Assembly (NCBI GenBank): GCA_019693395.1
Contig: JAAMXP010001797.1
Coordinates: 1-18,711, forward strand
Source of the DNA: Ettlia oleoabundans
Lineage: Eukaryota > Chlorophyta > Chlorophyceae > Chlamydomonadales
Direction: 5' to 3'
Length of the DNA stretch: 18,711 nt
The position numbers and the translations under genes are program-made. The notes under the pieces are model-generated. The model did no database searches. It saw only the letters and a list, made by a program, of their open reading frames with translations, and was not told the DNA's origin. Of the stretch, positions 1 through 10,365 are shown in pieces (position 1 is the stretch's first letter; each line of letters opens with the position of its first letter).

Positions 1-284
1 GCCCGGCGCGGCCGGCGGCTGGCGGCAGGTGCACGCAGCGGGCTGGCGGCAGGTGCATGAGTGCATGAGTGGGCTGGCTGGCTGTTTGGCTGATCAGCGG
101 CTGTGCGGCAGAATTGTAGAGGAGGGCCAGTGCCAGTGGGCAGCCAGGTTGGTGGGATGCCGGGTGGTTGGTTCAACCCCTGGGCCACACGGTTCCACCT
201 GTTCACTCCTGGCAGCCGCATGCTGCCACCATGCCGGTACTCACACCTCCCCCTGCCGCTGCCTCCGGAACTGTTCTGCCGCAG
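1..284 (+). other. Upstream part of the TRIP4-like gene, not resolved
   Basis: This stretch must hold intron and probably one more exon of the TRIP4-like gene that follows. Around 94-130 one frame reads LCGRIVEEGQ, which resembles the first half of the TRIP4 zinc finger (CGRIVC..EG). The exact donor and phase cannot be fixed, and the cysteine expected after GRIV is absent. The acceptor at 281-284 (GCAG) is clear. The first 70 bases contain a short direct repeat of GGCTGGCGGCAGGTGCA and runs of GGCTG and GTGCATGA, which are low-complexity sequence. The protein start lies outside the window or cannot be seen. Confidence 0.35.
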
Positions 285-1657
285 GCTCGGGAGGCATCTG
301 CTCCTTCTGCGGTAACCGGGTGGCGCTGCGCTATGCTGATGGCACCACAAACGCACCAGCTAGCAATGAAGACGACGCGGCAGGCACCACCTCCTGTGCC
401 TCTGCAGATTCCGCCACTACAGCAGCGGTGCAGGGTCCCTGCAGTATTGCGGATGCTGAACCGGCAGGTTTCAAGGCTGAGAGCCAGCAGGGCAATGCGC
501 CCAGCTCAGTGGCTTACAATGACTCGGCTGCGGCGGCGGTGGCCCTCAAGGACCGGCTGGTGCAGTACGATCGCGAGTCAGCCAAGCGTACGACTGTGCT
601 GGATGACCAGTCGGATTTTTTTGAGATTGATGCGAACTGCTGGCTATCAAGTAAGACAAGCGTGCCTTGCCGTGCTCTCCCAAGCGACTGATGTTGTTTG
701 CTTTCCAGTACTGGTAGAAGCGGCATGTCGCTCTGGCTACCCCATCTGCCCACCCATTCAAGCCCACCTGCCACACCTCCGCCAACACCATTCTGGCCAG
801 CCATTTGGCCAACCCATGCCCAGCTCTTGTGCCGTGATGCTGGCTGCAGATGAGGAGCGCGCCGTGCTGAAGCAGCGAGAGCAGGAGCTGGCAGAGGCTG
901 AGGAGGCGAGGAGGCGCCAGGTCACCGTCACTTTTGACCTGCTTGGCCGCAAGGTCATACTAGATGGCAGCCAAGGCGAGAGTGGAGGAGGCAGTGGCGA
1001 GAAGGATGCAGCAGCTCTGGCTGCTCAGTTGGACACAGCACGTGCAGCGGCAGCGGCGAGGGCGGCAACAGCTGCCGCGGCCGCTGAGGCGGCGCAGGGC
1101 GGCGGGGCAGCTGCACCCACGGCATTGGCTGCTGTTGATGAAAAGCTGCGTGGACTGAGGATCACAGTCAACCCCTCCATGGCGGCACGGCACTTTGTGT
1201 TCCTGCCACAGCAGCAACAGCCACATCCGCCTGAGCATCATCAGCAGTGGCGGCAACACCAGCAAGCGGCGGTGGGGCCTGCGGCAGCCAGCGCCAGGCC
1301 CGCAAGGCAAGTACCTGGCAGCAGCACCAGTAGCAGAGGGGGCCAGCGGCCGCAGCATCGACGACAGGACAGGCTGCCGGTGGAGCCAGGTTTTTCGCGG
1401 CTGCAGCATGATGGTAAGCGGAGCCAAGTGGCAACTGTCTGATGCATGTGTTTGCCCCGCCGTCCTGCATTCCTGGGTGTTACGACTTACGTCCCTGGCA
1501 GAGGCATTTTCAGGCCTTGCCACCCTTGCAATGGGTACCATGTCACACTGACAGGCCGCTGCCAGCTACTTGCCTCGCTGTTACCTGGTTGTCTGCAGAT
1601 CCTTTTGAGCTGGGTGGGGGCGAAGGAGAGGTAGAGCTGATGGCTGCCAGCGGATAG
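285..1657 (+). CDS. TRIP4: TRIP4/ASC-1-like zinc-finger transcription coactivator (5' partial)
   Basis: Three exons are supported: 285-650, 850-1413 and 1599-1657. Donors are GTAAGA and GTAAGC, acceptors are TGCAG, and phases match at both joins. Exon one opens with GGICSFCGNRVAL, the second half of the C2HC5 zinc finger of activating signal cointegrator 1. It continues to RLVQYDRESAKRTTVLDDQS and DANCWLS, the family's conserved D(R/K)LL.(Y/F)DR.S..RT.V.DD.SD...WLS block. The second exon carries a charged helix (ERAVLKQREQELAEAEEAR), then VTVTFDLLGRKV and later VNPSM, as in the family. An alanine-rich linker of about 60 residues between these blocks is probably disordered. The last exon gives QHDDPFELGG and a TAG stop. 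The protein therefore ends without the ASCH domain of animal TRIP4. In animals TRIP4 belongs to the ASC-1 complex (transcription and ribosome rescue); the role here is inferred. Confidence 0.85.
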
Positions 1658-1776
1658 TTTGTGCATCAGGCTGATTGGCTGGTCGGAAGGCCTTCCACGA
1701 GGAGCACGGAGGTCAGCAGGACCGCTAATGCTGCCACTGCTTGTTTGCAAGTGAATGCCGCCTCACTTCCACTTTT

Positions 1777-1781
1777 TGTAA
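1777..1781 (+). terminator. TGTAA poly(A) signal, TRIP4-like gene
   Basis: TGTAA lies 120 bases after the TRIP4 stop. TGTAA is the usual poly(A) signal of chlorophyte algae. It sits about 100 bases from the opposing signal of the adenylate kinase gene, so the two genes end close together. Confidence 0.55.
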
Positions 1782-1881
1782 AGACAGGAGAAAGAAGCCT
1801 GGCCCCAGGCAGCCCAGACCTAGACTCAGGATCCTGATTTTGGCAGACAACCGTGCATTGACCGGACCTGACTGTCTGAGA

Positions 1882-1886
1882 TTACA
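1882..1886 (-). terminator. TGTAA poly(A) signal, adenylate kinase gene
   Basis: TTACA on the + strand reads TGTAA on the - strand, about 350 bases past the adenylate kinase stop. It implies a 3' UTR of roughly 360 bases. No other TGTAA was seen closer to the stop. Confidence 0.4.
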
Positions 1887-2233
1887 GAAAACCTGTGTTC
1901 AAGTTGTGCATGCATTATGACAGTTATGTGGGGCAGACAGGCCTGCCAGCAAGGAAGCGTGCTCAACGCAAGACGAGGAGGGATAACCCTCACCGACAGA
2001 ATTGTGTGGAAGTGACAAATCGAGTCAATTCCCTGTCAAAGCTAGGCATATGTTTGGTTGTTGGCTCGCTGAGTGTGCTGCAGACTCCTCAAAGGTGCTG
2101 GAGAGCGGCATCGGCCATCAGACACTCACTACTGGCTACCTGCCATCCAACTGCGTGGCTTGGACCCAGGGTCTCTGCCCCGCTCCGCTCCTTCCTCTCC
2201 TCCACTCTGCCCTTCCCTCCTCATATTCCCACC

Positions 2234-4354
<2,121 letters not shown>

Positions 4355-4572
4355 TTTGCTGCAATGTTTATGGCATGTACTTGTCAGAGATAGAATGAAA
4401 CGAGCACGATTACTCATCCTCATCTGCATTGCTGGCTGCCAGGTCACTGCAGAGCGCTCGCTTAGGGCCAGGTCGTGCCTGCCTTTTGCTATCTTCAATT
4501 GAGGCTCCCAATACAGGGAGAAATTGCAACCACGCTATCTAAGGATCAGTTAGGAAACAAGCACAAAGCCGT

Positions 4573-6410
4573 TCACACCTCCAGGTGGCCCGGTCCGTTA
4601 TTGCCGCCTCTGTCTGCCAGCGCTGCGTCCTGCTGCAGTGGCAATGCTTCCACTGCTGGGTGCGCAATTTTAGACTCTGGGGCAGGCATTGCACGCCGCA
4701 GCACAGTCCCTACGTCCACTCCTGCTTTTTCTGCTGCTGCTGCCAGTGCTTGCAACTGCCCCTCCAGCTGCCGCACCTGCTGGCGCTGGGCCGCCAGGTC
4801 CTGCATTTAACACCAGACCCCAGCAACAGATGAAGAGTGCTGATCAAAGACAGGTACCCAAGCAAGAATGATGTCGTGTCACGCATCGTTAACAACCACC
4901 AAGAGGTGCTTGTTGCTCGCTTGCTTGCATCCTTGTAACGCCATTTTCAGCAGTTAGCCAACCACAACAGTGCAGGCCGCTGCACCGTGGCCGACCTTCT
5001 GCAGGCCGTGCACCAGCCTGTGGTGGCGCTCCAGCTTTGCCTCCACGTGAAGCTCCATTGCCTCGGCCACACCGTGCATGACACGTAGGATGCGCCAAAG
5101 CCTGAGCAAGGGCCAGCAGGCAGGGTCTGGGTCAGGGTTGGGGTAATATGGATGGTGAATGGACAGCCTTGGGGGCAAGGTGGGTGAGGCAACAGGCGTG
5201 CAAATGCAGTGCATGTTATGTGTTCAAGCACTCGTGAAGACTGCAGCCTGTATCCAAGCGAGCAAGTGCATTCCCACCGCGTCTGCGCCCATGGATCACA
5301 GCCTGCGCCTCCGCCCCTGCCACCAGTGACGCCTCACCTCAGGAAGATGAGTAGCGAGGCAACCTCTCGTGCAATGTTATGCAGGCTCAGCTCCAACGCC
5401 AGCGAGCTCACTATTACTGCCGCATCAAACAGGTGCCACCTACAGAGGAACGCAAGTTGAAGGCAGGCACCGCTGGGTGCAAGGTGCTCAGCCTAATCCA
5501 GGGCGCCAGTAGTTCTGTGGCAGGTCCTGACACACAGGCCCCGTCCAGATGCACGCTCCGATTCAAGTGCATGCCCCCTCCTGGCTCACAAGCTGCCGGT
5601 GAAGTATGTGTAGCCAAACACAGCCAGTCTGGCCAGCAGCTCAATGCAGAAGAGGCAAAGGATGCCGACAGAGCTCCATCGCAGCGCTTCCTCCGCCTTG
5701 TGCACTGCAGGGAGTGTTGGGAAGTTAAACCAAACGCTACCAGTGTGGTTAAAGACCAAGGAACAAGAGGCATCAGGCTACGTGCTGGCGCTTAAGCGCA
5801 GAGGACATGCAAGGCTTCTGCGGGAGCTTTCAGGATGGTGGGACAGTCAAAGGGCTTTTATGCGACGCTCGCAGTAGCATACCCGGGCACCTGAGTGTGG
5901 CATCGTGTGGGGGTCAGGATGTATGGAAGTGAGGATGAGCTCCGTGACAACCAGCGTGAGGTCCAGTATCGTGAACCCGATAATGATGTAGTGGGATGAC
6001 GTGCTTTCCAAAAGCTCAGCGTAACGCTGCTGTCGGTCTGCAAACCGGTGCCCCCACCAACGTGGCGGGTGCTTAGGCCTGCGCAGCGAGTTCACCAGTG
6101 CCAGCCCAAGGCGGTCAATGGTGCGAAGCGGCGGCTGAGAGGGCTCAGGTACATGTAACAGTGCCCTTGCGTGTGACGCCACTCTGCCCAACCTATGCAT
6201 TCCTCCCTCATCTGCGATAGTAAGCAGGGTGCCAGGAAGCGGGGAAAGAGGGTCGGTTGCATAGTGCAGGCGGAATGCAGAGCCGATGGCCTGACAGGGC
6301 CACAGGAGGGTAGATCCTGCTGCTCTATATGCCTTCCAGAACTGCCAACACAGGAATAAGCTTACCCAGTGAGCAGACAGGGCAGTGGCTATCTGCATCA
6401 TAGTGCTCAT
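4573..6410 (-). CDS. HVCN1: Voltage-gated proton channel (Hv1/HVCN1 family)
   Basis: Six exons (6410-6366, 6134-5891, 5704-5590, 5439-5338, 5101-4996, 4800-4573) join in phase to 279 residues, close to the 273 of human Hv1. It is a voltage-sensor domain without a separate pore, expected to pass H+ out of the cell. S1 (about 64-85, IIIGFTILDLTLVVTELIL) carries Asp73, matching the selectivity aspartate. S2 (about 108-127) carries Glu118 and Arg122. S3 (WHLFDAAVIVSSL) carries Asp140. S4 reads FLRLWRILRV, giving the family signature RxWRxxR (Arg169, Arg172, Arg175). After S4 the chain runs into a long charged helix (EAMELHVEAKLERHH) and a coiled coil (LAAQRQQVRQLEGQLQAL), as in dimeric Hv1. His155 in the S3-S4 loop could be a zinc ligand; the other expected histidine, at the S2 start, appears to be Arg105. 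The end of exon 5 uses a weak donor (GTCGGC), and in-phase alternatives lie slightly downstream. The first exon is the least certain part. Confidence 0.9.
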
Positions 6411-6687
6411 AGCTCAGGTGGTTGGGCAGGCGGGGCAGCCCATCAGGCTGCCACTCCACCGCAGGGGCCTTGCCGCCACCACTGCTTTCCCTGCCTTTTT
6501 GTGAGGCACCATATTCCATTGTGCACAAGAACTAGTCCGCTGATGGAGTGTGACAACTGGTTGAAGGTGCAGATTGAACGCTTGCGGCCTCAGTTCCGTA
6601 GTCGGCGCCGGTCGCACCGCTCAGTAGCACGTCAACACCTTTTAAAGCTGTCCGTCGTGCGTGCGTCGGCAAACCCTGTACGCGCTA
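6411..6687. promoter_or_regulatory. Divergent promoter interval, Hv1 and aldo/keto reductase
   Basis: This 277-base interval separates the Hv1 start (- strand) from the first supported exon of the reductase gene (+ strand). It should hold both promoters and 5' UTRs. A + strand frame from 6543 has a transit-peptide-like composition (many R and S, ending SVVRASANPV), but its TGA at 6696-6698 falls before the good donor GTAAGT at 6711, so I do not count it as coding. No clear TATA box was seen. Confidence 0.35.
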
Positions 6688-7545
6688 ATGTCGCCTGATC
6701 ACTGGTGCTGGTAAGTGTATCTGTCACGGAAATAGTTATGAGTGCTGCTCAGATCGATAGTGTCAAGCTCAGCAGCTTTGACTCCGTGCTAAAACTGCAA
6801 AATTCATACGCGCAATGTATCTGACTGTGAATCGTAGGCTACCCGTCAGAAAGAAGCGCCAAAACGCTGACGTGGACAGTGCCAGTCCACCTGTGTAGAT
6901 TGTGCCCCTGAACTTGTCTAGGATGGATTTATTAATGCGATAGGCATCCAGGGCTGCCATGAAGGAGTCATATGTGAGGCTGGGGGCAGCAGGCCGAACC
7001 CTTCAAGCTCCGCTGGGGATGGGGCTGTGGAGCTGGGGACACAGCATGGTGAGTCCCAAGTTGTGCAGGTGAGGAGACGCAATGCACGCCAATCGTGCTT
7101 TGAAATGCATGGCTGCTGACCGCTGAGCGAGCGCCTGTCGGTCCTGACATCCCTCAACTTGAGGGCGTCAAGGTGCCCAATTCGTGCCCACACGCTCCCT
7201 CCCTTCATGTTGTCATTTGATTGCAGACTTGGGGTTTCGGCAGTTGGGATTTAGCTCTCAATAAAGTTGCTATGCAAGGGGCTTACCGTGCCTGCCTGCC
7301 AGGCGGTTGCAATCTGCTCGCAATCTGCTCGACACGGCCGAGAGCTATGGCGGCGGCCTGTTTGGTGGCTGGGGTGCCAGTGAGCCATTTCTCGCAGCCT
7401 GCAGGCAGGCAGAACCAGACGAAGTGCCACCCTCGGGCCCTTCCCCGGTCATTGTCAGTAACCTGCCCTGGAGGCTGTTTGAGCCGAGGTGCATGCGCAA
7501 TGCGCTTCAGGCATCAGGTGCGCAGGTGATGTGCCAGCTCTACTA
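6688..7545 (+). pseudogene. Aldo/keto reductase, frameshifted and truncated
   Basis: Three exons fit: 6688-6710, 6952-7048 and 7216 onward, with donors GTAAGT and GTGAGT, acceptors CAG, and matching phases. Together they read RLGAAGRTLQAPLGMGLWSW, then TWGFGSWD, AMQGAYRACLPGG and NLLDTAESYGGG. These are the N-terminal half of an aldo/keto reductase barrel, with the catalytic Asp and Tyr of the DTAESYG motif. Further on come GASEPFLA and SNLPWRL, matching the next strand and PWR of plastid-type members. The third exon contains an exact 11-base tandem duplication (7309-7319 and 7320-7330). It shifts the frame between NLL and DTAESYG; reading across a single copy restores the family sequence. 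Homology fades after about 7500, a stop follows at 7543-7545, and the rest of the barrel is absent. A repeat shared with the Lhcbm 3' end begins about 65 bases later. The gene is probably dead, or a sequencing error if the duplication is not real. Confidence 0.75.
7309..7330 (+). repeat. 11-bp tandem duplication causing a frameshift
   Basis: The unit GCAATCTGCTC occurs twice in direct succession (7309-7319 and 7320-7330). Eleven is not a multiple of three, so the second copy breaks the reductase reading frame just before its catalytic DTAESYG motif. The copies are identical, which suggests a recent event or an assembly error. Confidence 0.9.
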
Positions 7546-7610
7546 AGCCTTGCCTATGATCCCACGCCCTGTTGGTGATAAGCTGCCATGAGCGACTGCC
7601 CAGCACCCTG

Positions 7611-7915
7611 GTTGTGGAGTTGTGCAATAGCAGTTCTGCAAAGCCAGACTGCTGTGGGGTGTGGTTGCAGGCAGAGGTGCTGCGGTTGGGTGTTTCCGCC
7701 CTGCATGTTGGTCCCCTGCGGCAACCCCCACCCCCCCAGCTCACTCTTTGGTTTTGTCTCCCTTTTTCTCATTGATCAACATATTGGCTACTGAACGGCC
7801 TGAGGCTGCTGCGCTGAAGGAATCCCTGGTGACCTATTTATCCGGGGGTGCCACTCGGCAAAGCTTGTAACCATGTCTTGTACGTGGATTGACTTGTTAG
7901 AAGGCGGACCCCTCC
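7611..7915 (+). repeat. Inverted repeat copy 1 (Lhcbm 3'-end-like segment)
   Basis: This segment matches, in opposite orientation, positions 10365-10071 at the 3' end of the downstream Lhcbm gene. Shared landmarks in order are TTCTGCAAAGCC, CTGCGGCAACCCC, TTGGCTACTGAACGGCCTGAGG, TGGTGACCTATTTATCC and CTTGTAACCATGTCTTGTAC. The match therefore covers the end of the last Lhcbm intron, the tiny last coding exon and the 3' UTR with its TGTAA. The splice acceptor AACAG of the gene copy reads AACAT here, so this copy is not a working exon. Similarity ends near 7611 and 7915, with unrelated flanks. Confidence 0.88.
7866..7870 (+). terminator. TGTAA poly(A) signal inside repeat copy 1
   Basis: TGTAA here is the copied poly(A) signal of the Lhcbm 3' UTR. 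It lies on the + strand downstream of the broken reductase gene, and could end any transcript from it. Confidence 0.4.
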
Positions 7916-8397
7916 ATGTTGTGGGGAACTCCAAAATGCCTGCTCACAGTTCATACATAGGGTCAAACGTGGAAGGGGAGCCGTGCTCACTTGGCGCCAT
8001 GCTGGCGGCGGTGCACTGATTCACAGTAGGCATTGAATCCCACGCCATGCTGCTGAGCGCCAGTGCAATGTTCTCGTTTCTGTTTCCTGTCTTAGATGCA
8101 ACGCAACTCGGACCTCGTCCTTCTGCGGTTTCTGGTGCGTGGCGTGGCGGGCCGAGGCAAACTGTCAGACATATTCACTATACTTACTAGCGTGATTGGG
8201 CCAAGTCGCTGATCACTGTCGCGAATGCATCTTGGCTGGCAAGAACCCTGCCTTGCTCCTGGTGATGGCCGCCGCTGCTGTTGCTTGTATCATCCAACAC
8301 CTTTCTTCTTGCAGTTTGACAACCTGCTGACCACCTCTGCACATCTACCATTCTGTGAAGAGTCTCCTGTATCTTCACTAGTCCCTGCAGCCACCAA
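7916..8397. other. Intergenic, no gene recognised
   Basis: About 480 bases between the repeat copy and the DsbA-like gene. Short open frames exist on both strands, but none shows a family motif or matching splice sites. It probably contains the promoter and 5' UTR of the DsbA-like gene. No TATA box stands out. Confidence 0.4.
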
Positions 8398-9720
8398 ATG
8401 CCCGCAGGTCATCCCTGGCCACCACCGCTAGTCAGGCAGCGTCGTACCCGGGCAAGAAGCACCGCTTGTGGTGCGGGCATGTCGGGCTCTGCACCCACCA
8501 TACGTGTTGACGTGTGGTCCGACCTGTCCTGCCCCTGGTGCTGGGTTGGCAAAAAGCGTATGGACAAGGCTTTAGAGGAGGTGGAGCAGCAGGGGGCGGC
8601 CAGGTGTGAAGTGGTGTACCACAGCTACGTCATCGACCACAGCACAAACCCGGCAGGTGGAAGGAATAAGTTGCAGCACGAATCAACAACCCAAGCGTGC
8701 ATATTGGAACCTCCTGCAGGTTTTGCATGAACCTGGGTGCCATCTGCGTGCATGAATACATGCATGCTGCTTGCATCCGCCCCAATCCTACTGCTTTCCC
8801 TGGCTTGCTGCTTTCAGCCGACAGGTGCTAGCCCGCAGTGCTTCCGCTGGCTCCATGCCTGCTCGCCATTATGGTTACTCGTCCCTCTCCCCACCAACCA
8901 TCGCCGCACAATGTGCAGGCGAAGATTACCTAGCCTACAATAGGCGGCGATGGGGCGGAGATGGCTGGTGCGTGACTACGGGCGCTAGGGGCACACCTGT
9001 TTCAGCTGATTGTTGCATTGGCCTGTCTGGGCTGGGCATTGGTGGCTTGTTTCTATCAGTCTGCGCGGACCTACCACAACTTGCTGCTGGGTCTCCTGCG
9101 TGGCCCCCACCACCCACCACTTGCAGGACCGCGGACCTCAGGAGAAGCGGCGCACCCGACGGTGCCAGCTTCAGCGACTGGCGGTGGTGGCCCAGCAGTC
9201 TGCGGGGTCATGCCCTGGTGCTGCTGGCACAGAAAGAGGGCAAGGGGCGTGAGGCCAAAGATCTATTGCTGCACATGACTTATGAGCAGGGATTGAACAT
9301 CAGTGAGGTCAATACGCTGGTGGCGGCGGCAACACGGCTGGAACTGAGCATGAGTGAGGCGGAAGTGAGGGCATATCTGGAGGAAGATCGGGGGAGGAAG
9401 GAGGTGCTGCAAGACGATGCATATGGCAAACGAGAGTGAGTGCAGCTGCCGCCTTGGCTTTTTGACAGATCAGTGCTTTGAGCCACCATGCTGAGGGTGT
9501 AAGACCTGTGGCTTGCTATGCAGCGCCGGAGTGTGGTGGTTGCTGTGTGACCTGCAGGCTGAACATCTCGGGCGTGCCGTACTTCATTATTGGAACTGGT
9601 GACAGCGGTGTGGGCGAAGGAACCGGGAGGCGGTTTGCTCTGTCGGGGGCCCAACCTGTAACAGCATTCGTGAGGACAGTCACAAAGGTGCTGGCAGAGC
9701 AGCAGCTAACAGATGGCTAG
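8398..9720 (+). CDS. DsbA/FrnE-like thioredoxin-fold oxidoreductase
   Basis: Four exons (8398-8656, 8919-8967, 9127-9435, 9558-9720) join in phase to 259 residues. The active site is DLSCPWCWVGKKRMDKAL, with CPWC at about residues 45-48 directly after the first strand (IRVDVWS). The inserted helical domain follows: EDYLAYNRRRWGGDGW, then APDGASFSDWRWWP, and a helix pair ending RAYLEED. The last exon restores the thioredoxin fold with the cis-proline loop ISGVPYFIIG and the C-terminal FALSGAQPVTAF, both typical of FrnE/DsbA-like proteins such as plant homologues. An extra glycine-rich stretch TGDSGVGEGTG lies between these two elements. If translation starts at 8398, 27 residues rich in Arg and Pro come first and could be an organelle targeting peptide. 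The second ATG at 8479 gives a 232-residue protein beginning MSGSAPTIRV. Substrates are unknown; a thiol-disulfide or glutathione-linked role is inferred from the fold. Confidence 0.92.
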
Positions 9721-9778
9721 GGAATTTTGCAGCCAATCTGGCAACTGACTAATCATTGAATGGAAATGAAGCCAGGAG

Positions 9779-9783
9779 TGTAA
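9779..9783 (+). terminator. TGTAA poly(A) signal, DsbA-like gene
   Basis: TGTAA occurs 59 bases after the TAG stop of the DsbA-like gene, a typical distance for a chlorophyte poly(A) signal. About 330 bases then separate it from the opposing Lhcbm signal; I see no gene in that gap. Confidence 0.6.
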
Positions 9784-10070
9784 ACAAAGTTAACACAGCA
9801 CTTTGTTTGGAGCACAAGGCTGCCACTGCATTCTCACTGGAGGAGATACAGCTGTGTCCCAAGTTTCTCTGATCTGCCCCTGCCGGGGCTTACCCACCCT
9901 CCTCCCTGCACCCTCGAAACTTCTCTGCCTGCACCCCCCCACCCTCCCGTCCAGCATTTACCCTGTTCATTGCATCTCCTCTCTTTCCTGCTGTCTATGG
10001 CTCTTGAATGGATGAAAAGGATGTTCTCACAAAATAGAGAGGATTCAACCGTTGGAAAAACGAGCAGCAG

Positions 10071-10365
10071 GGAGGGGTCAACCTCCTAACAAGTCAATTT
10101 CATGTACAAGACATGGTTACAAGCTGCGCCAAGTGGCACCCCGGGATAAATAGGTCACCAGGAATCCCTTCAGCGCGACAGCCTCAGGCCGTTCAGTAGC
10201 CAACCTGTTAAAAGTAAGGAAAAGCAAAAAAGCAAGGATGAGCTGAGGGGTGGGGTTGCCGCAAGGGGCCAACAGGCGCATGGGGGCGGAGACGCCCAAC
10301 CGCAGCCCACAACCAGAGCCCACAGCAGTCGGGCTTTGCAGAACCTCTCAAACAATCCCACAGCC
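10071..10365 (-). repeat. Inverted repeat copy 2 (end of Lhcbm gene A)
   Basis: This is the gene-resident partner of the segment at 7611-7915. It spans most of the last intron of Lhcbm gene A, its 12-base last coding exon, and about 120 bases of 3' UTR including the TGTAA. Lhcbm gene B has nothing like it after its own stop. That suggests the segment was added to gene A, or lost from gene B, after duplication. Confidence 0.88.
10117..10121 (-). terminator. TGTAA poly(A) signal, Lhcbm gene A
   Basis: TTACA on the + strand gives TGTAA on the - strand, 72 bases after the gene A stop codon. The signal lies inside the inverted repeat and is conserved in the other copy. Confidence 0.65.

Noticed and set aside
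168..1442. 424-codon continuous + strand frame through the TRIP4 region
   Set aside because: Only the part at 850-1413 is real TRIP4 exon. Before that the family motifs lie in a different frame (285-650), joined by a clear GTAAGA...TGCAG intron.
6543..6698. Transit-peptide-like first exon for the reductase
   Set aside because: The composition is suggestive (Arg/Ser-rich, VVRASA), but the frame meets TGA before the GTAAGT donor, and other donors do not give the right phase.
6769..7208. Two - strand open frames opposite the reductase gene
   Set aside because: They have no recognisable motif and overlap the reductase exon at 6952-7048, whose + strand frame has matching splice phases and family motifs.
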